Below, piece by piece: positions 10,864 through 22,343 of a stretch of 64,000 nt of DNA. Source of the DNA: Phlebiopsis flavidoalba. Taxonomy: Eukaryota > Basidiomycota > Agaricomycetes > Polyporales > Phanerochaetaceae. The stretch spans positions 620,001 to 684,000 of the forward strand of contig JAOCPU010000001.1 in NCBI GenBank assembly GCA_035772785.1, given 5' to 3'. Under the pieces are notes generated by a model. That model did no database searches and had not been told where the DNA came from. It saw nothing but the letters and a program-made list of their open reading frames with translations. Position numbers and translations under genes: made by a program. Positions within the stretch are counted from its first letter, which is position 1. The number at the start of each line of letters is the position of its first letter.

Positions 10864-12239
10864 CTATCGTAGGGAATTGCTTGATGACCGACTGCCAACG
10901 CCGGCCACGAGCCGCGCGTACCTGGCGGCTTCTACAGGATCCTCGGCTTCGAATGTTTCCCACGAACGGCGGCCATAGTCCATCCAGCGGCGAAAAAGCC
11001 CTCCTGCAGCGTACTGAGTCCAAGAAATGCGCGTTTCCGTTTTCGCAACTGGCACGTTGCCGTGGCGTAAGGTCGCGGAAGGGATGAAAATCAGGGCGCC
11101 AGGAGGAAATTCAATCACTAGGCCGAGGTCGGGAAGGACGAGATGCCCGCCCTTCACGTAGTCAAATTGACCTAGAGAGAAAATTGGACACATTCCATTG
11201 GCTTTATTACCGGAGTCAGTATGGATTCTCGTGAATGAATTAGGGGGAAAGTTGATCGATATAGCGGGCCAAGGGCTTCCTTCGAATACCTCGCGGAGGC
11301 TATCATCGTTGTCGTATAGCCGACCAAGTACTTCGGCGTACTCGCAGGTAAAGTTCTGGAAAATATGTAGCAAAAACACCTTTATGTTCATCAGCGCGAG
11401 ATAGGATCAAATGCGGACTGACATACTCCCTTGCATAAGATGCCATACGCATCATCATGTTGGGGTCATTCCTGACTTTGTCCATGACTTCTTTGTTGTG
11501 ATCCGAGTGCTTCAAGTTGGCTGGACACTTGGTGATATGTAAGCTTATGGCAGCAACTACCCGAAAGTTGATGTACTCAACTGTTTGTCCACCGCCGTAT
11601 GATACGCCATACGCGATAGTTTGGAAAGTCCCACGCCTTTCTTTACGTTTTTTATTTTCGAACTTGAGATCTTGCTTAGCCTCCTTAATAGTCCTTGGCG
11701 CATCCTTCCACGCATGACATCCACGTCTCGTCATCGGGTATCTCTACCATGACTCCAAATCCGAACCCGTTTACGGTCTGCCAAGACGTGAGTTGAACTA
11801 CAAGTGCTGTCAGTAGGGTAACTTCGCCACGGCATTTGGTCTCCTCACCGGCCATCCCACTTGACGAGTTTCATACCCAGTTCGAGCCAGGCGTCCAACT
11901 GTTGAGGTGGACCACCAACGTCCAACGGCTTTCCAATGTATCCTCCACTTTTGCAGCGTGGAGGTCGGCCACGTCGAAGTCGGTCTCTAGCGTCTGGAAT
12001 TTCGTTTCAGTTTCCTGAGGGCCGGAATACCGGGTTTGTACCCGCGTGCGTTGGTGTTGGCTTTCCTTAGCTTCCATGCGTTTAGCCAATCTTCGCCTCT
12101 TCGCGTATGCTTTGGATCTCGCCTTGGAGCGCTCGTTGGACTTGCGCTTCTTTCGGTGCTCGACGGTGGTCTTAATCTGGCCCGTTCAGTCCTTCGTCGG
12201 AGTCAGGGGTGCTGTGTAGTCCCGGACCAGCGCCATCAT
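10864..12239 (-). CDS. Tet/JBP-like 2OG-Fe(II) dioxygenase (fungal expansion family)
   Basis: Predicted nuclear Fe(II)/2-oxoglutarate oxygenase. Fungal members of this superfamily include enzymes that oxidise 5-methylcytosine. The catalytic half shows IHTD (HxD iron ligands), then GHLVLPDLGLVIEFPPGA, the distal histidine in TLRHGN and an Arg in TETRISWTQYAAGGLFR that could bind 2-oxoglutarate. Upstream, FQTIAYGVSYGGGQ and DFDVADLHAAKVEDT match the conserved N-terminal part of this family as I remember it. The N-terminus is basic (EHRKKRKSNERSKARSK). Start MMALV is at 12239. Introns are proposed at 11848-11778 and 11426-11356. At least three indels break the frame (near 12200, 11690 and the 11355 junction). 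The 5' 150 bp and all upstream sequence are duplicated at 42657-43894. Family assignment is from recalled motifs, not a search. Confidence 0.7.
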
Positions 12240-13207
12240 GATTGACTGAACACGAGTCCGTAGGGTCGACAGGGGATGTGCGAGGCCAACCAGACTCGGC
12301 AGGAGCGTTCAAGGACTTGAGAAATGGACCAATCTTGTGCTCCGTTTCCCACCCATCCGATTTTCGTCTTCGTTCCTTTATCGTCCTGTACTCGCTTGTC
12401 TTCCCGCCTCTCAGAGGGCTTCACCGACAGCAAACTTCCAAAGTCGCAAGAATCGGTCCGCATTACAGGACTTCAATGCGACTCCCTAAGCCTTGTTCCG
12501 GGCCAGAGGGCCACCCCAGCTAGTCTCGCGTCTTTCAGGTGCAGGGTAATGCGTCCAGAGCGTGTCTATACGACGTTTTAGTAACGACTTTGTTTGTGTT
12601 TTCCAACAAAGGATACGACTTGCCTATTCATGAGGCGTATCCCAGCACGCGATGTCTATGAAGTTAAAAGAACGTCAGCAAATGTTTCACATACACTAAT
12701 CGAAAGAGTCGAAAAGCGTGGAAACTGGCGGCGGCGGCGGTAATACGCCACACTTCGTACAGCTAGTACACTCGTGGACAGCAGATGAACATGTGCGGCT
12801 CTTCGACATCCCCTCATGTTCAGCGTAAGCAGCTGCATGAAGAGAAAATAAGGTGTGGTTCGACTGCGAGTATTTGACGCATAGGGCATGTGCGGGCCCA
12901 TCAACATCAAGTACTCTACGTCTCCACCACTTGTGGTCCATAATGCAATATTTTTGGTACGAAGTAGATGTAGTGAACATTGACTGACCGTTGTGATCTT
13001 TGCGCACACAGTAGTTCCTTCTCTTGTTCGTAGCATGTGGTAGTCGACGACAATAAAAACGTTGGTGAACAGACGCGATTGAACCGAGACAGCCGTCAGG
13101 AGGGAGACGTTGCCGGGGTCCGAGGTCTCCGAGGTCCGAGGTCCAAGGTTTCAAGGTTCGGCGAAGATAATACCAAGGCACAGCTCACGTACAGACCGCA
13201 CACCAAA
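12100..13207 (-). repeat. Inverted-duplicate copy 1 (Tet-like 5' end plus upstream region)
   Basis: The reverse complement of this block matches 42657-43894 closely. It runs from GTGCGGTCTGTACGTGAGCT at the outer end to AAGCATACGCGAAGAG inside the Tet-like N-terminus. Shared landmarks include the tract of GACCTCGGACCTC repeats, AATAAAAACGTTGG-like text, ATGGACCACAAGTGG (reverse strand) and the Tet start codon. Most differences are small indels. Apparent ORFs inside both copies are frameshifted relative to each other, so a separate gene upstream of the Tet start is not established. Confidence 0.85.
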
Positions 13208-13339
13208 GTAGCGCTCCCTGACGTTGCCGAAACTCAGGAGACCGTTCAGCCTGCCGTCAACACCTTACGACTAGATGAGAAAGGCTGTGGCATTTCTCTC
13301 TTAGATGGGTCGTTGCGAAGTTGAAGAGCGTGTCTCGTC

Positions 13340-15300
13340 TGCTCTCAGATTTGAAATTCGAAGATAAGGCCGTGACGGCAGTCAGACGCAATGCTATAAT
13401 GGAAGATTGATTTTTTGATTTTGATGATTGTGCATATTTTTTGATTGAAGATGGGACAGTGAAAATAACTTGTTATAGTGCCGAAGTATGAAGAGGTCCT
13501 TGCGTACACTATTTTGCTTGGCCCATGTCGTTCTTTACGCAAGTTCAGAAAACCGAGGACTTAGCGCCCACGAGTAATCTCATTACTACACTGCCTTGGT
13601 TATCGAAAAGTGGTCCACAACGAAGACCAACAATCGATGCTTGGTCTCCGATGACTCACCGCGCGCAATGGCGCTTTCCCTCCCTCCCCTGTTCCGTCCT
13701 ACCTCCCCCCCTCTTCTTTGCCCTCCCCCTCTATATCTGGTCTCTATCCGTTCACGTCCGTAATTCTCCTTTCGGTGTCCTACCCGCCTGCGTTCACCCG
13801 TTCTCTCTACTGGTTGGACTGCCTTGATTTGTTCCGTTTACTTCCTCTTCCCTCTAGGGTGATCACACTCATTATTCCCCCCCGGTGCCAACGCCCCCCC
13901 CCGCTTTTCCCTTCCCCCCCCCCCTTCCTTTTGTTCGGATTCTCTTCCCGCTTCCTTCCTATCTCCTCCGCTTCCCCTCGCTCTAGCGTCGCACCCCTTA
14001 CTTGCCTTCCTCCCCCTGTGGTCAGCCTCACGCGTGAAGATACCACGGTGAAGATTCTCTGGTCTCGTCGCTGAAGAAAGAAGTACTTTATCCTACGCCC
14101 ACTACTCCTGGACGACGTTCCTCGCGGGGTCCCCTCCGATGTCGCCTCCTGTTGACTCCCCCCCCCCCTCTTTTGCTGTGGATTTCTTCAAGCTCGGTTG
14201 GTGTCCGCTGGTGAGATGAGCTCTATGAACGATACCACTGAAGCTGTAGCCTCCTTCGCCATGGTGCCATCGTGTAGATGTGTGAAGAAACTACCGTCGC
14301 CCTGTTGAACTCGGTGTGTGGATCGAAGCACTTACTTGAAATGACCTCTGCCGGTTGGATATGCTCGACTTGCAAATTTGGAACGATACGCGTTGAATGA
14401 TAAGCCTGGTGACGTTGGGTGGTGAACGATTCTCTGACATGCATCTACCTAGTGAAGGCATTACCCCACGACCACACAAAAATAAAAAAAAGAGACAAAA
14501 AAATTCAAAAAATACCACACCTCCCCGCCGTCCCCACCCCCTTACCTCCCCTCGCTTCGAACTCCCCTCTTTGCCTGTCCTGGTCGTCTGGGTGGTGATG
14601 TGAAAGATACAGGGGGAGCCCTGGTTGTGGTGTTCTCTGGTGAAGACCTGTGAAGATTAATGAAATTATTTGAGGCTGAACGAGACACACGAAAAATTTT
14701 TCGAAACGCCCTACCACAGGTGAGCTAGACGTTTTGGCGGAAAGATTGAACGCTGGAAGATGGAACCGAATCTACCTGGCGGGTGAAGATGGAACTCGAT
14801 TGAAGAAGACTAAACAAGAAAATAAAACAACTGTCGGTCTCTGAGGTGTGGGGACGCGGCTAGCTCGGTATGGTTGATGAATCTGATTGCCGGTTCTGGG
14901 TAGATCGCGGCAGAAGCAACGGATCAACGGATACTGATTACCACACCCACGAAACTCTGGAAGATACCAACGGTCTGCTTCAGCATGTGAGAACCGATCT
15001 TTGGATGATCGACGGACTAACCCTCAGATTATCACCCGTATTATGGGTGAAGATATAATGAAGATTTTATTTCGGATGACAACGTTTAAAGATACTAGGT
15101 GATTGACGATCTACGATACCACACACAGACCTTACCCTGTGAAGATTCGAGATGATTTGACAGACCGTACCACCACGGTTGGAATGAACGAAGTGACCCG
15201 ACTCATCACTCGATGACAGTGATCCCCTAGTCAGATGAAGATTGAAGCATCTACGCTGATGAAGCACCTATGAAGATATTTACGAAGATTAAAACAAAAA
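13340..15300. repeat. Pyrimidine/poly-C tract and GAAGAT-rich tract
   Basis: 13660-14000 is extremely C/T-rich with runs of eight or more C (13872-13925; another at 14158-14168). From 14030 to 15290 the words GAAGAT, TGAAGAT or GGAAGAT recur at least twelve times, often followed by ACC or T. Apparent frames such as 13718-14074 reflect composition. No gene is supported. Confidence 0.5.
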
Positions 15301-15578
15301 AACTTCAAACATGTATCGGCACCATCCCTTCACTGCGCACTTTTTTTATATTTGGCGCCGACTGTTCGGCGTTAAGTAATATCTTGATTCGCCTGGAGGG
15401 GTCACTACTTTCCTCTCTGCCAATTTCCGATCTATCATGGGCACCCATGGCAGTAGAGAACAGTCACCCCGATGAATAACGAGGAGGAACGATGGCCAAA
15501 TTGCACGTGGGCCGTCGGCTCTTTGAACTTCGACCCCCCTCGTCGGCATCTTGGCTGTCGTAGGCCTGCAGGAAGAAT

Positions 15579-16171
15579 GTCGGATCGACTGAACAACTCA
15601 GAGGGCTCACATGGAGCCCGGCTCAGAGCCTTTCAGCCGCTGGCCTGGACCAATCAGAGGCTTCCGCGCGGCCACAACGAGATGCGTTCGATGCCACAAC
15701 CGCACGAGACGCCCAGAGGCGCAATGACCACCTCATGTGTGAAGAAATTGAGGCCACACCAGTCAACAGTTCGGAGCTTATAATCTACTATTAGCGCTCG
15801 TTACTTAAGGCATCACCTCAAGATGCACTACATAGTGCATCGCGACCTACTCTGGTAATGTAGGTAAGTTGACACCTAAACCAGTCCCGAGTCTGCAAAG
15901 CATTCAGATTCGTGCAAGTTGCAAAGTATGCACATTGCATGAGGGTCGAAACATCCCTCTGAGATAGGCAGAAAATTTTACCAGAATAACCGTAGTTGGT
16001 AAGGAAGCCCTAAAATGACTACTCTCAATAAGTAGTAAAACCATCTATGTGGCCTTCACGATGGCTCGCAGGTTTTGGCGCTCGGGAGGGCTCGTGGGGA
16101 AGGCTCATGGGAGGGCTCTGAGCCGGGCTCTGAGCCGGGCTCTGAGCCCTCAATTGTTCAGTCGATCCGAC
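15579..16171. mobile_element. Putative foldback/MITE-like element (about 590 bp)
   Basis: The left end reads CGGATCGACTGAACAA, followed by CAGAGGGCTCA and then AGCCCGGCTCAGAGCC. The reverse complement of the right end (16109-16171) has the same three blocks in the same order, with AGCCCGGCTCAG present twice more. The arms are therefore imperfect inverted repeats of about 50-60 bp. The 470-bp interior (including CTACATAGTGCA near 15820) has no coding potential. No target-site duplication was identified. Confidence 0.5.
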
Positions 16172-17200
16172 GCTCTCGACGTAGGCTGATGGCTCTGGAC
16201 GAAGGGGACTGACACCGTCACTTGAGAGCTGAACGGCCGCTGCGCTCTCTTACATAATACAAGTCAGCAGCACAAAGCGGCTACCTGATCTGTCGACGCA
16301 CGGGCCGCCAGAGCCAAGCGCACAGAACGCCCCAGTCTCAATTTATACAGGGTTCGGGCTAGCACTAAGAGGCCCGCCCCCTCTCGTCTCCTACCTAGAC
16401 GATCATCGCTACGACTCAATATTTCGCTCCCCGAAGCCATGCCTAGATCTCCTCCCTTTCGTAGCGCCCTCGCATCCGTTCTCGAGTCCTCGCTCGCGCC
16501 CTAGACAGCAGCCCTTCGCCCAATCCGTACTTACTAGCCCGGACACAAACGCACTACTAATGACCTAGGCAAGAAGAAAAGAAGAAATCCAAGAACCCAA
16601 TCAAAATTATACATTTCGAAAGTTGTGAAGTTGTATGTTACAAGGTCGAGGACAACGTTGAGAACAGCGGGAGACGACGGGACTCGAACCCAGGCTTTTG
16701 GGTCAAACATTTAGTTGGTGCCGGCACCAAAGCGCCGAGCTCAAAACGCAAGACCGTCAAAGTGATCCTTGAGCTTGCTTGAGCATCGGCTTACCTTACT
16801 CATGGTGGACCGTGATCAGGGCGAAACATTGAAATCTTTGTAATTCCTGACTACGTGTGTACATCGTCACGCTATATCGCTCTGTTGAACCAAGTTTTGT
16901 GGTACCGGTACGTAGGTTGCTCGAGCCATACATCTTCTCCTTTTTTCTGATGTATTTTACTGCTACACTATTTAGTACATGAGCATTTTGTACAAACATC
17001 ATACAGACTATTTGAACACACATAATTATCTTCAAGAATCAACACTGATACCAAAACAAAATACAACGTTATTTTGCCAGGCGTTACTACGCCCTAAGCA
17101 TGCCAAAACGCGGAACTATGATTATGAGCTGCTCGTTCTCAAACCTGAGCCTTCGTGACATTGACATTGCCATCACTTCCAAAGGAGATGTGACGTTCAA
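16172..17200. other. Intergenic; tRNA-like B box and perfect palindrome
   Basis: On the minus strand at about 16675-16750 there is a perfect RNA polymerase III B box (GGTTCGAGTCC) preceded by a TGAGCTCGGCG A-box-like word. The flanks do not pair into an acceptor stem, so this is not an intact tRNA. The 16-bp TTGGTGCCGGCACCAA at about 16713 is a perfect palindrome. No protein gene is supported between 16172 and 17200. Confidence 0.35.
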
Positions 17201-17430
17201 AATGGCCTAAATAGAGCTGTTCTTAGTTCTGTTAACTTTGTTCCTCGTACAAAAAACATACCTCCCGCTGCCTTCCCATGAATCCGCCAAGACGTGGATA
17301 GTCTTATGCCTTCGAACTGCGAGTAGACTGAATTACAAGAAACAGCTTGTAAGTGGAATAGAAATACAGGTGACCAGAGAAGATGCATACATGGATATGC
17401 GATTGAAATCCGGGGAGGTGCAGAAATATT

Positions 17431-17898
17431 CTATAACTCCGTCGCGTGCACCTCGGTTGTGATAGATACTTGAGGTGGTGTGCCTGACTGCGACCCAAGA
17501 ATGCGGAGTATGCGTGGGCCAGAATATGGCCGCCTAGGAGCAAGGATGGCGGGGTATGGTGGAGCGGCTGAAGATACAGTACGGGTACTTGCAAAGTCCT
17601 CCCCTTCTATCCCATCGACTTGGTGTCCTACAAGCACTCTTCTGGTGACTTGGAGTGGAAGTGAGCTTGGAGGTATGCCCTGTTCGCCAGAAACGGTGGC
17701 TGAGGAGGATAAATAAGGCGAGGGTGGTGTAGAGTCCTGTGGTTCTGTAGGCAGAGCTGTCGTTGGACTCACGCGTGGTGGACCACCGTGATCTGAGCTA
17801 GGACGTGCTGCAACGGACTGGAGGACGTAGCTCGGTCCGATTATTTCCCAGTTTCGCGCGGGGTCATTGTCGAGATAGGGAGCTTGATTGTTGGCCAT
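17431..17898 (-). CDS. Hypothetical Pro/Ser/Thr-rich protein
   Basis: An uninterrupted 155-codon frame starts MANNQAPYLDNDPARNWEII in a favourable context (CCATGG). After this ordered-looking N-terminus come about 100 residues rich in Pro, Ser and Thr, with PRRPYSGPRILRILG near the end, so most of the product is probably disordered. An exon continuing at about 17335-17270 (acceptor ttgtaattcag, donor gtatgt) may extend it. No family is recognised. Confidence 0.4.
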   Translation of the reverse strand: MANNQAPYLDNDPARNWEIIGPSYVLQSVAARPSSDHGGPPRVSPTTALPTEPQDSTPPSPYLSSSATVSGEQGIPPSSLPLQVTRRVLVGHQVDGIEGEDFASTRTVSSAAPPYPAILAPRRPYSGPRILRILGSQSGTPPQVSITTEVHATEL

Positions 17899-19475
17899 GG
17901 ATTTGGTTCGTCCAGTGGCGACGTGCTTGAGCCAATGTGAACGTGCGATGAGGGGGTTGCTGAGCCTGATGGTAATCTTCTGCCGCCAAAAACTCTTAGG
18001 AGAGTGTTCAACGAGGTGACTAAAGTTGTGGACGGCGTGTATTCAGCATGGTACAGAGTGGCAAGTCGGGATGGACGGCTGCTGCGCCTAGAAGACCGTG
18101 GCTAGCAGGCCACGAGACTCTGCCGCCAGTGGTCCGATTGCTGAGGCCCTTGTGTGCAAGAAAAATGGACGGGAAACGGCGCGGTTTAGTATCAGCAGCG
18201 AGGAGGTTGTATTTTGACCACTGGCACGATGGGATTGTCCATATCGAGGTACTCGTGGTGAACGCCGTTGAATTTGGGACCGCCCTCTGGGCGCCGGTCT
18301 CGACGGCCTCATTGCGAACGGATGTCAAAGGTGAATTGACAGGCTCAAATACACGGTAATACCACCGTATAGCTACTCCTCCTACTAAACGCTTCATCGC
18401 GGATGACTGGCCGTCGAGTGCGACTATTATGTGTCCGTTACAGTGTACAATGCTAGGGTTGTAGATGTAGCGCGCCTCAGTTCTGTTTCCTATCTCAGGA
18501 GTAAGTAAATTTGCGGTCGTTGATCTCTCGTATACATGTGCTTCTTATCTGCTCGAATAAGAAGCTTCCGGCCCTAAGATGACAATGATGTGACTTCAAA
18601 CTACGTTGCAGCAGTCGCATAACTATCGTACTAGGCACGCCCGTGCTGCCAAATAAGACCAAATTTTGTTGGACTGACCTGTCCACGTTATCGCCTTTTA
18701 TATATAGCCTAGAGTGCCCAGCCGGAGCAGAGAGATCTATTACTGTGTAAGTTTTGATGCGACTGTTGGTTTGATAACGATTCGTCCACTTTGCAGTCAG
18801 ACAAAGTGGCGAGTCACGGCGTCAAATGGCTTTTTACCCAATGCGGAGCAAACAAGTTTGGTCTTCTTTCACAAACAGAAGCGTGGGAGCCAAATTGATC
18901 AGCCCAAGTAGTTGGCAACTTGACCGCGATCGCGTCACCCTGTCCTTATCACGCGCGGCAGAACATGCCGGTCGTAAGGACCTGGGTTCATTCTTTAGTC
19001 AACCGCCCTTAGATTTTCTTTCCGTAATAGTCACTTGACGGAACTCTAATGCTTTGTCCTGCGTTTCACACCTCTGCGCTCTAAAAAGGCTCTTTCTCTG
19101 GCATCGGGCTTTTCTTTGCGCACTATGTACAACATGCATCACGGATAGTAGTATCCGAGGTGTGGAAGACCCGACACGAACAAATTTCCAACGGCTTAGG
19201 AAATAAGTTAGTGGTATAGAAACTGTAGCCTAGCTCTCGTCGCCCTCTTTCTTAGCCGAGATGAGGCGTCGGAGCTAGTGTGTTCTAAAACAGTAACATA
19301 TTTGTGTGCAATTCCGTCAGATACCCACGGTTGTCTGGATCAGGTCTCTATATATTATTCACGGCCTTCTGGTCGCCGTTCTTCGACCTCTTTCCTGAAC
19401 AGCTTTTTCACCAAGCCCTCATCCATTCCTCTGTAATTATTTCACTCTCCGTCTATATCTACCAGCTCAACACCA
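17899..19475. other. Gene-poor tract with promoter of membrane protein gene
   Basis: Opposed open frames at 18020-18397 (minus) and 18048-18359 (plus) show no recognisable domain. A TATA-like TCTATATATTA at about 19346 followed by CT-rich sequence lies 120 bp before the start codon at 19476, and is the likely promoter of the next gene. Confidence 0.35.
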
Positions 19476-21059
19476 ATGGCTCTGTCACTTGTCAGAGCCG
19501 CGCAGATTGGAGCGTGTTTGGAGGCGACTCTTTATCGTAAAGCAGTTCGCATCATGCGCGTCGTTCGCTCCTCACAGTCGCGGTAAATTTCCAGTCGTGT
19601 TTTTGTATACGTTTTTACAAAGCCATGGCAAGGTATCGGCGTAGGGGGTCGCCAAAGGCCGCAACCAGGACCTCTTCATAGGGGTCATGGTCCATATGGG
19701 AGGCCTCATATCTCTCGTGAGTTTGCCTGTGTGTATGACTGTAGAGGCAATGCTCATTTGACGCAGAATGTCGGCTTGAGTCTGGCGAATGCGTTTAGTG
19801 TGCTACGGCTCGGAAAAAATCCTGAAGGCGGTTCGAACATCACATCTCCACGAAACATCATTCAAGAGGCCCTGTTCAAGACGCCTGTACAAACGGCGAT
19901 GACTACAAGCTACGTGGTCCTCACGTTGATTTCGGACGGACTCTGGGTAAGTGATTTTGATACTACTTGAGCTATTATGACCAGTCCGGACTGATTGGTT
20001 AGGTCTATCGCACATTTATTTTGTGCGAAGTGAAACGTTTTACGCTGCGCTGTTTTTTTGTCTTATTGATAATCATCAACGGAGTAGTCGTGATACACAT
20101 GCCTGAGAGTAAACTCAACAGCAAGCTTAGGTGTTACGACCGTCGGCTTAATCATATGGAGCCATGGCCTTTGCAACTACGAAGACCATTGCAAGATTTG
20201 GTGCGGCTCTTCTGGTAATGTTCTTTGCATTCACACTCGTGTGAATGTGCTATCCGTTGGTAAGTCCTCATACATATTTTACGAAATGAGTATTACAACG
20301 TCTATTGTAGGATCGCCTTACGCGTCGCATGAGGAGTCTGGCTGCTCTCGGGGGCAATCTCGCGGGAAGAGACCTAAGAGGAGTACGCGTGTTCCGCATT
20401 ATGTTTCTCATAGTGGGCGTTGTGTATGGACTTCACTTTATCCTCCCATATGGCGCATTTCGACTGATAGACAACCCCCTAGATCTCTCCAACATCGTTC
20501 TACTGGTGGTTCTCATTACGACGTTCGTGTTGGCACATGCTTCTTTTCTCATAAATACTCGGCCCAGTACGTGATTAGTCAATATCTATGTCTCTGATTG
20601 CCATACTGATTTCCGTGTTCTTGATCTCGAAACCTTCTGTGGTTCGTTCATAGGCCTGTCCCTTCATTGTGAGTAGCACGAGTTGCCGAATATATTCTTC
20701 AAACTACGTTACTAATCTCATCGCAGGGATTAATGTCTTGTGTGGCCACAGTCGGCGATCCGGGCGAGATTCCCAGCGAGACGTTCTTGACACAAGAAAT
20801 CTCGCTTCACTCCTCCATTGAAATGGAAACTGCGACGGTTCCGCCGAATACGCCAGCCACTGATCCGGACACGCGAGTCACAGACCTAGGCGCTCAAGTC
20901 ACTAACCCGGGCACACAAGACATCGTGCTGAATATACACGCGACTGAACCCGTCATACAGACTATCAACCCCCGGCCCGGCTCCCGGCCCGGGGTCGAAG
21001 GAGTCAGCGATTGTGCGAGCGCATACACGAGCTCCACCATCGCAGTGACATCGTCTTAA
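19476..21059 (+). CDS. Basidiomycete multi-pass integral membrane protein
   Basis: Starts MALSLVRAAQIGACLEATLY, like the first helix of the large basidiomycete family of seven-helix proteins of unknown function. Hydrophobic exons follow: FIGVMVHMGGLISL (about 19675-19705), LFKTPVQTAMTTSYVVLTL with SDGLW (about 19890-19945), a helix around CFFVLLIIINGVVVIH (20048-20100), FRIMFLIVGVVYGLHFI (20395-20450) and SNIVLLVVLITTFVLAH (20489-20540). Donors and acceptors of about 50-nt introns fit at 19537, 19947, 20217 and 20572. The last exon (20733-21059) encodes a hydrophilic tail with Thr/Pro/Asp repeats (VTDLGAQVTNPGTQ). A stop near 19645 in the second helix region suggests an indel or a mis-set intron. 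Plasma-membrane location is inferred. Confidence 0.55.
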
Positions 21060-21789
21060 TGGTATGAGTTGCGTAGCCATCGCCGTGCATAGTTTCTTGG
21101 GAGTTGCCCCGTAGTAATTTCTTGATATCGTATACGTGAACATCAATTCGAAATGCATTTATTTCTACTAAAATAAAGTCGTCCCGATAAACCGTTCGCA
21201 GGGGAAAGGGGTGTAAAGTAATAACCAACAACGCTTGTCTCGAAGGATCCCAACAATGTGACCAATCAACGCGTGCTGAGTCAGCAAATCTACATACTCC
21301 GCGGCACTCCACGCCACTCTCAATTTGATATCGCAACAAATGTGGCTGGGCAGTAATGCGGCGTATATTTACCTACTGCTATACCTTTGAGTATAGTAAC
21401 TGTTGCCTAGGAGGATAAAAATGGTCTTACTGATATGCGGACCACTGTTACCCATCGTTTTTGAACCTTGTGAAGACTTCCAGTAACCATAGCGAAAGCT
21501 AGAATAACTAAGAATGTGCCGCTGCCAGAGAAAATATTAGAATTAGATTGCATTGCTTCTAAAAACAGGCAAACAATGTTCCGTCGAGGCGGACGACACT
21601 ACAGACACCCTCACAATAATGACAGAGCCAGGTCTCCTGATTGAATGTATAATGGACGTCAGTGGTGGGGACTGATTTCAACTCCTTTTACTTGCGCGAT
21701 TTGTAGCTAAAAACACCCAGACACAACTAAACTAGTTTCTAGCGACGAGAGGAAACAAAGAAAGTCGACTGTCGAGCGTCTTGAGAGAG

Positions 21790-21885
21790 AAAAAAAAATC
21801 ACGCAGCCGGGTTCGAACTGACGACCCCGTGGCACTGAGGAAGTTGTGATCGGCGCGGGACCACTGGACTAGTCGGGCTTATGGT
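21790..21885 (-). repeat. tRNA-derived (SINE-like) sequence with Pol III terminator
   Basis: On the minus strand an A box (TAGTCCAGTGG) is followed about 40 nt later by a near-B box (AGTTCGAACCC), and the segment ends in a run of nine T at 21790-21798. The spacing and terminator are tRNA-like. However, the would-be acceptor arms (GCCCGAC and TGCGTGA) do not pair and the T stem has a mismatch. A tRNA pseudogene or SINE head is the best reading. Confidence 0.45.
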
Positions 21886-22343
21886 GACCCACTTCGTTCA
21901 TTAGCCATATACGTCGCACAACCAACCTTTGTTCTTTGTTTTAAATTTGACATTTCATTTTGCTTTGTCTTTAGCGGTCATGTGCATTTTGAGAACGGCC
22001 CTCCTCACGAGTCACGAACAACAGTCTTGTGTCAAAATGGCGAGGTTATCAGACTAGCTGGATACCCCCGAGGCCCGCCGAACCCTAGTACCACGCCAGA
22101 GGCCCAGAGCCATGGTAAGCAACATGCTGTACTGTGGGTCAGGAGTGCCAGTGAAATTGCACAATTTACTGAAGCTTAGCCGCCACCTGGAGTACCACGG
22201 CTCTGGGGCTACTTGAACGAACTACGCTTCTGCATTCAATACTTCTCTACCGTAATGCGACGTCATCATCCCCCAAGACAGATCCTACACGTCAACTGTG
22301 GAAAGCGGTCGCCCCCAGCCTCCCGGATTTAAATTGGCGAGGC

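Noticed and set aside
12656..13181. Zinc-binding protein (CTSCTKCG) shared by both inverted copies
   Set aside because: The frame is not preserved between the two copies and lies in the region upstream of the Tet-like start; more likely non-coding.
13718..14074. Pro/Ser/Leu-rich frame of 118 codons
   Set aside because: Explained by the C/T-rich composition and poly-C runs.
16675..16750. Functional tRNA gene on the minus strand
   Set aside because: B box is present but no acceptor or anticodon stem can be formed.
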